From JBEVNX01 sp040507895 (GTDB lineage: Bacteria > Desulfobacterota > Binatia > JACPRU01), in contig JBEVNX010000158.1 of the NCBI GenBank assembly GCA_040507895.1, forward strand, positions 1 through 31,345: 31,345 nt of DNA. Reading direction: 5' to 3'. The position numbers and the translations under genes were made by a program. The notes below the pieces were generated by a model, which searched no databases, was not told where the DNA came from, and worked only from the letters and a program-made list of their open reading frames with translations. Positions 23,690-30,763 of the stretch are shown in pieces (within the stretch, counting starts at the first letter, position 1; each line of letters opens with the position of its first letter).

Positions 23690-24640
23690 ATGCGTCGCGC
23701 TGAGTCATCGCGAGTGACCGATCCGAAGCAACAGGTGAAGAACCGTTTCGGCGAACGGGTTCGAGAGTGGGCGGCCCACTACTCCGACCTCGAGCCCCGA
23801 TCCCTTGGCTCTCAGAGCGTCCTCTCGAGGCAGCGGTTTGCGCTAGAGATGGTGCAGAGCGCCGCTCCGTGCGGCTCGAGGATTCTGGACGTCGGGTGCG
23901 GCACGGGCGAGATGGTGGCGAAACTCACGGAGCGCGGGTACGAAGCCTGGGGGGTGGATCTCGCCGAGCCGATGATCGCCTACGCCTCGCGTCGTTACGG
24001 CTCAGGCCGATTCCGTGTCGGGGACATCGAGAAGATCCCATTCGACGACAGCATGTTCGACGCGGTCGTTTGCCTCGGGGTCATCGAGTATCTGGTCGAC
24101 GACGATCAGGCGTTGAAGGAGATCCGGCGCGTGCTGAAGCCCGGCGGGAGCGCCATCGTTTCCACGCCGAGCGCGATCAGTCCACTCCATTTCATGGATC
24201 GCGTGGTCGGTGCTCTGGTGCAGGCCGTGCGACCCCTGTACCGGTTCGTGAAGTATCGCCTGCGAGGCCGGCAACCTCCGGCTCCTCGCTTCGATGCTCC
24301 AGTGACCGTACGAAGGTACCATCGCGGCAGATGGCTGCGGGTGCTGCGCTCGGCGGGATTCGAGGCACAAGAATGCATCGGCCACGGCTGGGGATGGTAC
24401 CGGAGCGAGCTCGGTCTCGTCGTTCAGTCCGTGTCTCGGGGCGCGACGCTCTCTCGCCGCAGCCTCGAACGTATGCTCGGCCAAGGGCCTCTTTTGCGAG
24501 CCAAGAGACGGCTCGTCCGCAGTCCCACCCTCAACTGGCTCGCTTGGGAGCACATCGTTCGGATGTCCGCCATCAAGTCGGGCGTTCTCGCGATGGCGGG
24601 CGACCTGCTCGGCGTCATCGAGTTGGTGCTATTGTACTGA
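23690..24640 (+). CDS. Class I SAM-dependent methyltransferase (ubiE/UbiG-like)
   Basis: The protein has 316 residues. The SAM site is LDVGCGTGEMVAKL, followed by acidic GVDLAEPM, then GDIEKIPFDDSMFDAVVCLG and RVLKPGG, the usual order of Methyltransf_11-type proteins. The C-terminal 130 residues are basic and arginine-rich (RPLYRFVKYRLRGRQ), with a hydrophobic tail (SGVLAMAGDLLGVIELVLLY) that may touch the membrane. The acceptor is unknown; a lipid or quinone is possible. The start is uncertain: ATG 23690 and GTG 23714 (VTDPKQQVKNRFG) both lack a clear SD, and the latter looks more like a family N-terminus. It is divergent from the desaturase, and a DUF1993-like gene follows after 36 bases. 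Confidence 0.83.
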   Translation: MRRAESSRVTDPKQQVKNRFGERVREWAAHYSDLEPRSLGSQSVLSRQRFALEMVQSAAPCGSRILDVGCGTGEMVAKLTERGYEAWGVDLAEPMIAYASRRYGSGRFRVGDIEKIPFDDSMFDAVVCLGVIEYLVDDDQALKEIRRVLKPGGSAIVSTPSAISPLHFMDRVVGALVQAVRPLYRFVKYRLRGRQPPAPRFDAPVTVRRYHRGRWLRVLRSAGFEAQECIGHGWGWYRSELGLVVQSVSRGATLSRRSLERMLGQGPLLRAKRRLVRSPTLNWLAWEHIVRMSAIKSGVLAMAGDLLGVIELVLLY

Positions 24641-24676
24641 GCCGCGCACCTCGTTTCTCTGGCGAAGAGGAACCTG

Positions 24677-25351
24677 ATGAGCCCCGACGATGCCATTCGC
24701 CTGTGTGCCAAGACCCTGCAAAACATCGAACGGTGGCTGGATAAGGCGGCCGCCCATGCGAAGGCCAAGTCTTTCGACGTCGACGTGCTCGCACAAGCGC
24801 GGCTTGCGCCCGACCAGTTCGCGTTCGTGCGCCAGGTCCAGGCCGCGTGTGACCAAGCGAAATTCCTGGCCGCGTATCTCGGGGGGAAACCCGCTCCGTC
24901 TCACCCGGACACGGAGCAGACGTTCGCCGAGCTGCGCCAGCGCATCCAGAAGTGCCTAGGATTTCTCGCGAGCGTGCAGCCGAAGGAGCTAGCGGGGGCC
25001 GGAGAGCGGAGGGTGGCTCCTGCCTGGCTCGGCGGAAAGTGGCTCCGCGGCGACGACTACCTCGCGCATGTCGCGCTGCCGAATTTCTTCTTCCACGCGA
25101 CCACGGCGTACGCGATTCTGCGGCACAACGGGGTCGGCCTCGGCAAGATGGACTACCTCGGGTCGATGCCCACGCGCGGAAGCTGCAGGAGTGCGCCGCG
25201 GGCGCCTCTCGATTCCTTCCCTCGGCGCCCTGGCGCCGCCCGCGCGAGGGTCGTGCTCGGACGATCGAGCCGCGTCGATCGCGGTGCCACGGTCCCCGCT
25301 ACTTCACCGTGTAGTCGCGCGCTTCCATGCACGCCGCGAACGCCTTGTTGA
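24677..25351 (+). CDS. DUF1993-family protein with suspect C-terminal extension
   Basis: The first 165 or so residues match DUF1993: RLCAKTLQNIERWLDKAAAHA at the N-terminus, a middle with QVQAACDQAKFLAAYLGG, and the conserved end LPNFFFHATTAYAILRHNGV then LGKMDYLG. The function is unknown; the fold is a four-helix bundle of the DinB/YfiT type in relatives. In relatives the protein stops soon after the LGKxDYLG motif, but here the frame runs on for about 59 residues of Arg/Pro/Ser-rich sequence without family character, ending at 25351. It overlaps a minus-strand gene remnant (25299-25403). A lost stop codon or an indel near 25165-25175 is likely. An AGAGGA SD precedes the ATG. Confidence 0.78.
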   Translation: MSPDDAIRLCAKTLQNIERWLDKAAAHAKAKSFDVDVLAQARLAPDQFAFVRQVQAACDQAKFLAAYLGGKPAPSHPDTEQTFAELRQRIQKCLGFLASVQPKELAGAGERRVAPAWLGGKWLRGDDYLAHVALPNFFFHATTAYAILRHNGVGLGKMDYLGSMPTRGSCRSAPRAPLDSFPRRPGAARARVVLGRSSRVDRGATVPATSPCSRALPCTPRTPC

Positions 25352-25403
25352 ATTCCGTTCGCAGCGAGCCATCCTCCGATTGATCGGCCCGCTTGCAGGC
25401 GCG
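25299..25403 (-). pseudogene. C-terminal fragment of a small secreted or lipoprotein-like protein
   Basis: On the minus strand a short open frame ends at a TAG (25299-25301) with SLRTEFNKAFAACMEARDY, then TVK. The ACMEARDYTVK ending closely resembles the C-terminus of small proteobacterial lipoproteins that finish in ACMxARGYxV. The frame is closed by a TGA about 34 codons upstream and no start or signal peptide is visible, so only the tail survives. The upstream bases up to the neighbouring lipoprotein gene at 25466 show no continuation that I can recognise in any frame. The assignment rests on one short motif. Confidence 0.4.
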
Positions 25404-25465
25404 TCGAGCGTATCACCGTCGGAAAGAGTGTCTAGCGGCGTCGCGCTCCGCGTGCCCTCGCAGTC

Positions 25466-25870
25466 TCAGGAATCGAGCAGCTCGACCTCGTTGGCACGAA
25501 TGCGCCCGTCGTCGTCGGCGCCGCGCACGGAAACCCGCTCACCCTTCACCAAGTCGCCGCAGGTCGCGGGAGTGAAGTTGGCGCGAACGATCGTGGTGTC
25601 GTCGGTGATCAGGATCGTCACCGAGAGGCCGTCCTGCTGTCGCAGCGGGAATTGTCCGCGACCGCCGCTGCACTGCGCGGTCTCGCTGACCGTGCCCGAG
25701 CTGAAGCGCACGGAGAGACTGACGTCGTCGCCGCATGCGGCCGAACCGAGGGCGAGCAGCAGCGCCACGCGTGCGGGGATCGCTCGGAACGGTGGGCGCC
25801 GCCCGCGGTTCGACGTGCCCCGATTCGGTGGGTCGGCCGAAGCATGCTGGGGGCGTCGGACCGCTGCCAT
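25466..25870 (-). CDS. Putative lipoprotein with DUF5666-like beta domain
   Basis: About 134 residues from the ATG at 25870, though the true start is uncertain. A basic stretch precedes a hydrophobic core and lipobox, VALLLALGSAAC, near residues 35-46, so the cysteine would be lipidated and the protein anchored in the outer membrane or periplasm. The mature part ends with LVKGERVSVRGADDDGRI and RANEVELL, the pattern of DUF5666 modules (small beta-barrels with the xGxxVxVxG strand). A cysteine pair (ETAQC and TPATC) may form a disulfide. It follows the exported protein gene by 60 bases on the same strand and may be co-transcribed. Its function is unknown. Confidence 0.6.
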   Translation of the reverse strand: MAAVRRPQHASADPPNRGTSNRGRRPPFRAIPARVALLLALGSAACGDDVSLSVRFSSGTVSETAQCSGGRGQFPLRQQDGLSVTILITDDTTIVRANFTPATCGDLVKGERVSVRGADDDGRIRANEVELLDS

Positions 25871-25930
25871 GGAGTCGGGACCCCGTGCGCTCGCGAGGAA
25901 CATGGGAAGAGACCGCTTGGAGCGCGATGG

Positions 25931-26464
25931 CTACGGCGACGAATCGCCCCCTCGGGCGAGGCGCTCCCGGATCTGAGCGATGAGCTCTTGCTCGAGAACG
26001 CCGTTGGACTCGATGGGCACGGGCAGCGGCGCGCCGCGTCGGCCGCGGGTGCGGCGCGCCCCCGTGATCTGCGCGCGCACGGCGATGCGCGTCTGGTTGT
26101 TCTCTACGGGACGCATCGCGACGGACACGTTTACGTAGTACTCGGACAGGCTCCTGACGTCGGCCTGCCAAGCATCGTCGACCTTTGCGATGCGCTGCAG
26201 CTCCGTCGCGGCGTCGTCTTCCTCGCCCATGTGCTTCACCATTCGCGCGCGACGGGCCGTGACGTCAGCCCCGGAGCGCTTCGGCTCCGAAACCTTGTAC
26301 CCAGCTTCCTTGAGTGAGGCGATGGCGGCTTCCCTCACGCGGTCCGGTGCAGCGTCGAGCACGGCTTGCGCGCTCGTGGAGTCAGCGGTAGCCGACGACA
26401 CAACGACGGTGGTTGACAGCACGACAATAGCGAGCATCGAAAGCAGCACTCTGGCGACCCTCAC
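25931..26464 (-). CDS. Exported protein of unknown function
   Basis: This 177-residue protein has a clear signal peptide (RVLLSMLAIVVLSTTVVVSSATA, residues 5-27). The mature domain starts AQAVLDAAPDRVREAAIASL and contains KEAGYKVSEPKRSGADVTARR and a later strand pair (YYVNVSVAMRPVENNQTRI, then AVRAQITG). The shape, an amphipathic helix followed by beta strands with an 'aGY.v' motif, is common in small periplasmic lipoprotein-like proteins whose role is unknown; I cannot name the family. A basic loop, GARRTRGRRGAP, precedes a C-terminal helix. The GTG at 26464 has a good GGGAGG SD four bases upstream. The lipoprotein gene follows on the same strand. Confidence 0.72.
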   Translation of the reverse strand: MRVARVLLSMLAIVVLSTTVVVSSATADSTSAQAVLDAAPDRVREAAIASLKEAGYKVSEPKRSGADVTARRARMVKHMGEEDDAATELQRIAKVDDAWQADVRSLSEYYVNVSVAMRPVENNQTRIAVRAQITGARRTRGRRGAPLPVPIESNGVLEQELIAQIRERLARGGDSSP

Positions 26465-26512
26465 GCGACCTCCCGTCTAATCGAACGCCTTCCGCGGCGA
26501 CGGAACGAGATC

Positions 26513-26833
26513 TCATACCCCAGCGGGCGCACTCGCGGAAACGGAAGCGTGCAAGGCGCGCCGGTGTTCGGCCCTCGGCGCGGTCGTCGCACCTATCTGC
26601 AGTCGGAGCAGGGTCAGCCGGTCCGGATCGTTCTGGTGTGCGAGCAGGCGCTCCGAGCGGTCGACGATCTCCGCCGTACCGAACCGGCCGAGCGCGCTTC
26701 TGGCCGAATCGGGGTGCTACGACCCATGTTTCCGAGCCCTTCGCGAGCAGCGGCTCGAGGGCTCGCGGCTCGTCGACAATCTCCGTCGGATGGGATGTAG
26801 TAGAGGAGCTGGGTTCGGATGTTGCATCACGAC
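26513..26833 (-). pseudogene. C-terminal remnant of an unidentified protein, read in three frames
   Basis: On the minus strand a coherent protein-like string appears only when frames are changed twice: NIRTQLLYYIPSD (about 26830-26790), then TEIVDEPRALEPLLAKGSET and WVVAPRFGQKRA (about 26787-26690), then SALGRFGTAEIVDRSERLL, AHQNDPDRLTLLRLQIG and a stop at 26513-26515. The style (a 'WVV' strand, then 'NDPDRLTLLRL') resembles the soluble tail of membrane glycosyltransferases of the GT39/ArnT kind, but that is a guess. No start or N-terminal part remains. It faces, tail out, the methyltransferase remnant at 26819-26941 on the other strand. These bases otherwise form the longest gap in the window without an intact gene. 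Confidence 0.4.
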
Positions 26834-26941
26834 ATGGGATTGTTGAAAGAGAATGAGGAGATGCTGCGGCAGGTCGGGTTTCGCGCCGTCGACGTCTTCC
26901 TCAAGTGATACAATTTTGCAGGCGTCCTCGCTCGCCAGTAG
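26819..26941 (+). pseudogene. Methyltransferase C-terminal remnant with premature stop
   Basis: From an ATG at 26819 the frame reads HHDMGLLKENEEMLRQVGF then RAVDVFLK and hits TGA at 26906-26908. Reading through gives YNFAGVLARQ and TAG at 26939-26941. 'L-R-x-x-G-F-x-x-V-D-V-F-x-K-W-Y-N-F-A-G-V-L' is the usual C-terminal end of class I SAM methyltransferases of the CmoA/Methyltransf_25 kind, and TGA sits exactly where the tryptophan codon TGG is expected, one base different. The SAM-binding part is absent upstream, where stops appear in frame. So this is the last 40 codons of a lost gene. It overlaps the likely start of the next gene. Confidence 0.55.
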
Positions 26942-27692
26942 CGCGCACGGCGGCTTACACGCGGCCGCGCTGGCCTTCGGCCGCTTCGTTTTTCGCTATC
27001 GAGACTACCTCGCGCCGCTCGTCTTTCTCGTGGCGGTGCTGGCGATGCCGCCGGTTGCCTTCGCCCACTTCGAGGCGTGGGACATCGGGCTCGACCTCGT
27101 CGGCGTGGCGGTCTCGTTCGCGGGTCAGGCGCTGCGTATCGTCGTCATCGGACTTGCCTACATTAAGCGAGGGGGCCGCCAAAAGACGATCACCGCGGAC
27201 CATCTGGTCTGCGAAGGGGTGTTCGCCCACAGCCGCAATCCACTCTATCTGGCGAACTTTCTCATGGTGAGCGGCCTCCTTCTCATCTGGAACTCGCCGT
27301 GGGCGTACCTGATCGTCCTGCCCTCGCTCGGGGTGGCGCTGCTCTCGATCGTTCGCGCGGAGGAGGAGTTTCTCACCCAGCGCTTTGGCGCAGAGTACAC
27401 GGAATACTGCGCCCGGGTCCCCCGGTTCGTACCGAGGCTACGCGATTTCCGCCAGACGCTCGCCCAGTTCGATTTCGACTGGAGGCGAGTGATCCGCAAG
27501 GAATACGGAACGATGTTCGCCCTGATCACCGTCATCCTCGCGCTCTTCGTTCTCGAGAAAGTTCACTGGCACGGGCTGGAGGCGGCCACGGTGCGCGTCC
27601 GGATCGCGGGCGCCATCTGGCTGTTCTCGGCAGGACTCTGGGCAACCGCCCGCTGGGCGAAGAAGGCGCGCTGGATCGATTCTCCGAAGTAG
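26916..27692 (+). CDS. Isoprenylcysteine carboxyl methyltransferase/PEMT-like membrane protein
   Basis: About 258 residues from a TTG at 26916. It has hydrophobic segments at DYLAPLVFLVAVLAMPPV, IGLDLVGVAVSFAGQALRIV, LMVSGLLLIWNSPWAYLIVL and near the C-terminus. The SAM-binding signature of the ICMT/PEMT superfamily is present as VCEGVFAHSRNPLYLANFL, followed by the paired acidic motif RAEEEFLTQRFGAEYTEYC. The acceptor (isoprenyl thiol, phospholipid or other) is unknown. The start is unclear: codons upstream of 26916 (to an ATG at 26853) merely overlie the preceding methyltransferase remnant in another frame and have no SD. The last 80 residues (DWRRVIRKEYGTMFALI) extend beyond a minimal ICMT domain. 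Confidence 0.78.
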   Translation: MQASSLASSAHGGLHAAALAFGRFVFRYRDYLAPLVFLVAVLAMPPVAFAHFEAWDIGLDLVGVAVSFAGQALRIVVIGLAYIKRGGRQKTITADHLVCEGVFAHSRNPLYLANFLMVSGLLLIWNSPWAYLIVLPSLGVALLSIVRAEEEFLTQRFGAEYTEYCARVPRFVPRLRDFRQTLAQFDFDWRRVIRKEYGTMFALITVILALFVLEKVHWHGLEAATVRVRIAGAIWLFSAGLWATARWAKKARWIDSPK

Positions 27693-27718
27693 CCTCGCCG
27701 TGTCCGGCTACTCCAACC

Positions 27719-29158
27719 TCAGGAGACCGCCCGTGCCGCCGCGGCGAGGATCGCATCCCAGGCAGTGCAAACGTGCTGCTCCTCCGTCCAGGTCTGGCCG
27801 ATCGAAAGGCGCAGCGTGAATCGGCCGTCGAGCTTCGTATGGGTGAGGAAGATTCGGCCCGAGGCATTCACCGTCTCGAGGATCCGTTCGTTCGCCTCGT
27901 CTCCCCCGACGTGACGGAAACAAACGAGATTCAGCGGCGAGGGTGCCGCCACCTCGAAGTTCGGCTCGCTCTCGACCCAGGCACGGAAGGCCTTCGCGAG
28001 CTCGACGTGGCGCCGGACGTGGTGGCGCAGCCCCTCGACGCCGTAGTGGCGGATCACGAACCAGAGCTTGAGAGCCCGGAACCGCCGGCCGAGCGGAATC
28101 TGCCAATCGCGGTAGTCGATGACCGCGCCCGATTCCGTGGCGCGATTTCTCAGGTACTCGGGCAGTACACTGAGCGCCCGGACCAACGCCGCACGATCCG
28201 CGACCCAGAAGGCGTCGCAGTCGAAGTTCGTGAACATCCACTTGTGGGGGTTGAAGCAATAGCTGTCGGCGTGCTCGAGCCCGTCGTGGATCCAGTGGAA
28301 CTCCGGGCAGAGCGCTGCCGTGCCGCTCATCGCGGCGTCCACATGGAGCCAGACGCCGTGACGCCGACAAATCTCGCCGATCGGACGCAGGGGATCGATC
28401 GCGTTCGACGACGTGGTGCCGACGGTGGCGGATACGAAGAACGGCTGCCGTCCGGCGGCCCGGTCTGCCTCGATGGCCGCGGCGAGCGCGTCGGGCCGCA
28501 TCGCGTAGCTCCCGTCCACGTCGACGAGGCGGAGGTTTGCGGCCCCGATGCCCGCGATGCGCACGCCCTTCTCGATCGAGGAGTGCGCCTGCGTGGACGT
28601 GTAAGCGGTCAGCGTGCCGTCACCCCCCTCTCGTCCCGTACGGCCTGCCGTGGCCCGTTCCCTAGCGGCGACGAGCGCGCAGAGGGCCGAGGAGGAGGCG
28701 GTGTCCTGGATCACCCCGCCGCCGTCGGAGGTGGAGAGGAACCGCCCCGGTAAGTTCAGCATCCGCACGAGCCAGTCCATGACGTGCGTCTCCACCTCGG
28801 TGCACGCGGGGCTCGTCTGCCAGAGCATTCCCTGTACGCCGAGGCCCGACGCAACGAGGTCGCCGAGGATCGACGGGCCGCTCGCATTCGCAGGAAAGTA
28901 TGCGAAGAAGCGCGGCGACTGCCAATGCGTGATCCCGGGTAGAACGATCTCGTCGAGGTCGCGCAGCATGGCGTCGAAAGGTTCACCACTCTCGGGCGGG
29001 GCCGCTGGCAGTTGCCCGCGGATTTCCCCGGGTTGGGTCTTCGACAGGACGGGCAGCGACTCCACCCGCTCCATGTAGTCCGCGATCCAGTCGACGACCT
29101 GGCGGCCGCGCCGGCGAAACTCCGCCGGTGTCATGTGGAAGCTCTTTTCGGTGCCCAT
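27719..29158 (-). CDS. PLP-dependent aromatic-L-amino-acid decarboxylase family protein
   Basis: This 479-residue group II pyridoxal-phosphate decarboxylase matches the DOPA/tryptophan decarboxylase family in length and order. The N-terminal region is RGRQVVDWIADYMERVESLP, followed by THWQSPRFFAYFPANAS, STSDGGGVIQDTASSSALCA, and the PLP-binding Lys in SYCFNPHKWM. Acidic WLHVDAAMSGTAA contacts the pyridine ring in relatives. Products would be aromatic amines plus CO2, or an aldehyde if the active-site tyrosine is changed; I did not settle that residue. The start ATG is the first in frame before a 208-base divergent region shared with the SDR gene. It converges on the ICMT-like gene 26 bases away. 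Confidence 0.92.
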   Translation of the reverse strand: MGTEKSFHMTPAEFRRRGRQVVDWIADYMERVESLPVLSKTQPGEIRGQLPAAPPESGEPFDAMLRDLDEIVLPGITHWQSPRFFAYFPANASGPSILGDLVASGLGVQGMLWQTSPACTEVETHVMDWLVRMLNLPGRFLSTSDGGGVIQDTASSSALCALVAARERATAGRTGREGGDGTLTAYTSTQAHSSIEKGVRIAGIGAANLRLVDVDGSYAMRPDALAAAIEADRAAGRQPFFVSATVGTTSSNAIDPLRPIGEICRRHGVWLHVDAAMSGTAALCPEFHWIHDGLEHADSYCFNPHKWMFTNFDCDAFWVADRAALVRALSVLPEYLRNRATESGAVIDYRDWQIPLGRRFRALKLWFVIRHYGVEGLRHHVRRHVELAKAFRAWVESEPNFEVAAPSPLNLVCFRHVGGDEANERILETVNASGRIFLTHTKLDGRFTLRLSIGQTWTEEQHVCTAWDAILAAAARAVS

Positions 29159-29366
29159 GCGCCAGCCTACGACTTGCCCGAGACGGCGGAAACCCTCGCC
29201 GGCGCATCTGGACGGCTGCGTTGCAGTAAGGCGGGAGACCGCAGTAGAGGACCGAGCTTGACCACGGTCGGTACCGGGCGGTTAAGTGGCTCGTCTGGGG
29301 AGTCCTAGGCGGCGAGACTCGGACCATGTCATTGGTCGCCCAGTCGGCGACGCGAAAGGAGCGAAT

Positions 29367-30134
29367 ATGCCAGGCAGGCTTCAAGGGAAGGTTGCGCTCA
29401 TCACCGGCGGCTCATCCGGCATCGGCGAAGCGACGGCCAAGCTCTTCGCGCGCGAGGGCGCGAAGGTGGTGATCGCCGACGTGCAGGTCGAAGCGGGGCA
29501 GCGGGTCGCCTCGGCGATCCAAGCCGAGGGCGGAGAAGCTTCCTTCGTGCGCGCGGATGTCAGCCGGGACGCGGACGCGAAGCAAATGGTCGAGTTCGCG
29601 GTCGCACGCCATGGGCGGCTTGACGTGCTGTTCAACAACGCCGGGATCGAAAGCACGAAGCCAGTGGTCGAGACCAGCGAGGCCGAGTGGGACAGGATCA
29701 TGGCGGTGAACGCCAAGGGCGTGTTTCTCGGCACCAAGCACGCAGTCGCGCCGATGCGAAAGAGTGGCGGCGGCTCGATCATCAACACGTCGTCGATCTT
29801 CGGATTGATCGGGTCGCCGGGCTTTGCGGCCTATCACGCTTCGAAGGGGGCCGTGCGATTGCTCACCAAGTCGACTGCCCTCGCGCATGCCCAGGACAAG
29901 ATTCGAGCGAATTCCATCCACCCCGGCGTCATCGAGACGCCGATGCTTCTCGAGGTGATCGCGGCCCAGGGAGATCCCGAGGCGGCAAGGGCGGAATGGA
30001 TGAAAGGCGAGCCGATTGGCCGCTTCGGGACACCGGAGGATATCGCGTACGGGGCGCTCTACCTGGCCTCCGACGAGTCTTCGTTCGTGACCGGGACGGA
30101 GCTCGTGATCGACGGAGGATGGACCGCGCAGTAA
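29367..30134 (+). CDS. Short-chain dehydrogenase/reductase (classical SDR)
   Basis: This 255-residue enzyme has the classical SDR set: TGGSSGIG cofactor motif (13-20), NNAG (90-93), catalytic Ser142/143 in NTSSIFG, Tyr156 and Lys160 in AAYHASKGA, and Asn115 in MAVNAKGVF. The acidic residue ending the second strand (VVIADVQ) favours NAD(H) over NADP(H). The C-terminal FVTGTELVIDGGW is standard for 3-oxoacyl or alcohol-type SDRs; the substrate is unknown. The ATG at 29367 follows AAAGGAG; an upstream in-frame start is not supported. It is divergent from the decarboxylase, and the Fur-type regulator follows 115 bases downstream. Confidence 0.94.
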   Translation: MPGRLQGKVALITGGSSGIGEATAKLFAREGAKVVIADVQVEAGQRVASAIQAEGGEASFVRADVSRDADAKQMVEFAVARHGRLDVLFNNAGIESTKPVVETSEAEWDRIMAVNAKGVFLGTKHAVAPMRKSGGGSIINTSSIFGLIGSPGFAAYHASKGAVRLLTKSTALAHAQDKIRANSIHPGVIETPMLLEVIAAQGDPEAARAEWMKGEPIGRFGTPEDIAYGALYLASDESSFVTGTELVIDGGWTAQ

Positions 30135-30249
30135 CTGAGATCACGAGCGATCGTGGCCGCAAGGTGTGGCTCGCCGCGCGAGGCGGAGAGCAATTCGTCG
30201 GCGCTGCCTCGACCTGCGGGGACCGAGGCGCTACGATTCGGCGATAACG

Positions 30250-30684
30250 ATGGGACGAGCGAGTGCTCGTGGGTTGGATTCGGCGGCGGAGTTCGCGCGG
30301 CGCGGGCTGCGGGCCACGCGCCAGCGCATCGCCGTGCTCACTCTCTTGCGCGCGGATCGTGGTCACCCGACGGCCACGCAGGTGCATCGACGCCTGGTGG
30401 GTCGCCCTCCGAACGTCAGCCAGAAGACGGTCTACGAGCTTCTCGACGCGCTCGTCGATGTCGGGCTCGCTCGCTGCGTCACCGAAAGTGGAGGCGCTGC
30501 CCGCTACGAAGCGCGCCCCGAGCGCCACGATCACGCCTACTGTCGCGTCTGTGGCCGGCTCTTCGACATCCCGGCCCGGGCCGACGAGACCATTCGCAAC
30601 CGCGCCGAGATCCCCAAAGCATTCCGGATCGACGGCATTCAAGTCACGCCCGAGGGTCGCTGCGCCCGCTGCGCGGCCGATTGA
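30250..30684 (+). CDS. Fur/PerR-family transcriptional regulator
   Basis: This 144-residue protein has the Fur winged helix (GLRATRQRIAVLTLLRADRG, then TATQVHRRLVGRPPNVSQKT, VYELLDALVDVGLA). The dimerisation/metal domain holds HDHAYCRVCG (His93, His95, Cys98, Cys101) and a C-terminal CARC pair (Cys138, Cys141), giving the four-cysteine structural zinc site seen in PerR-like proteins. It would repress target genes when its regulatory metal is bound; peroxide sensing is possible, but the metal ligand that discriminates Fur from PerR cannot be settled by eye. The open frame continues upstream to 30166 with arginine-rich non-family sequence, so I use the ATG at 30250. No peroxidase or catalase gene is adjacent. 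Confidence 0.9.
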   Translation: MGRASARGLDSAAEFARRGLRATRQRIAVLTLLRADRGHPTATQVHRRLVGRPPNVSQKTVYELLDALVDVGLARCVTESGGAARYEARPERHDHAYCRVCGRLFDIPARADETIRNRAEIPKAFRIDGIQVTPEGRCARCAAD

Positions 30685-30763
30685 CCTCGCGCCCGCGGGC
30701 ACGGCTGCCCCCCGCGATCGCCATGCGCGTGGACCGCGGCATAGAGGGACGCGGGAGATTGAG

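Noticed and set aside
26549..26856. Two short plus-strand open frames in the gap before the ICMT-like gene
   Set aside because: No SD, no motif, and the opposite strand gives a more coherent protein-like string.
27299..28753. 484-codon plus-strand frame across the ICMT-like and decarboxylase genes
   Set aside because: It spans two real genes in other frames, on both strands, and contains no coherent domain.
29258..29287. Promoter-like TTGACC and TTAAGT with 18-base spacing upstream of the SDR gene
   Set aside because: The -10 box matches the consensus at only three of six positions, and chance matches are frequent in a gap of this size.
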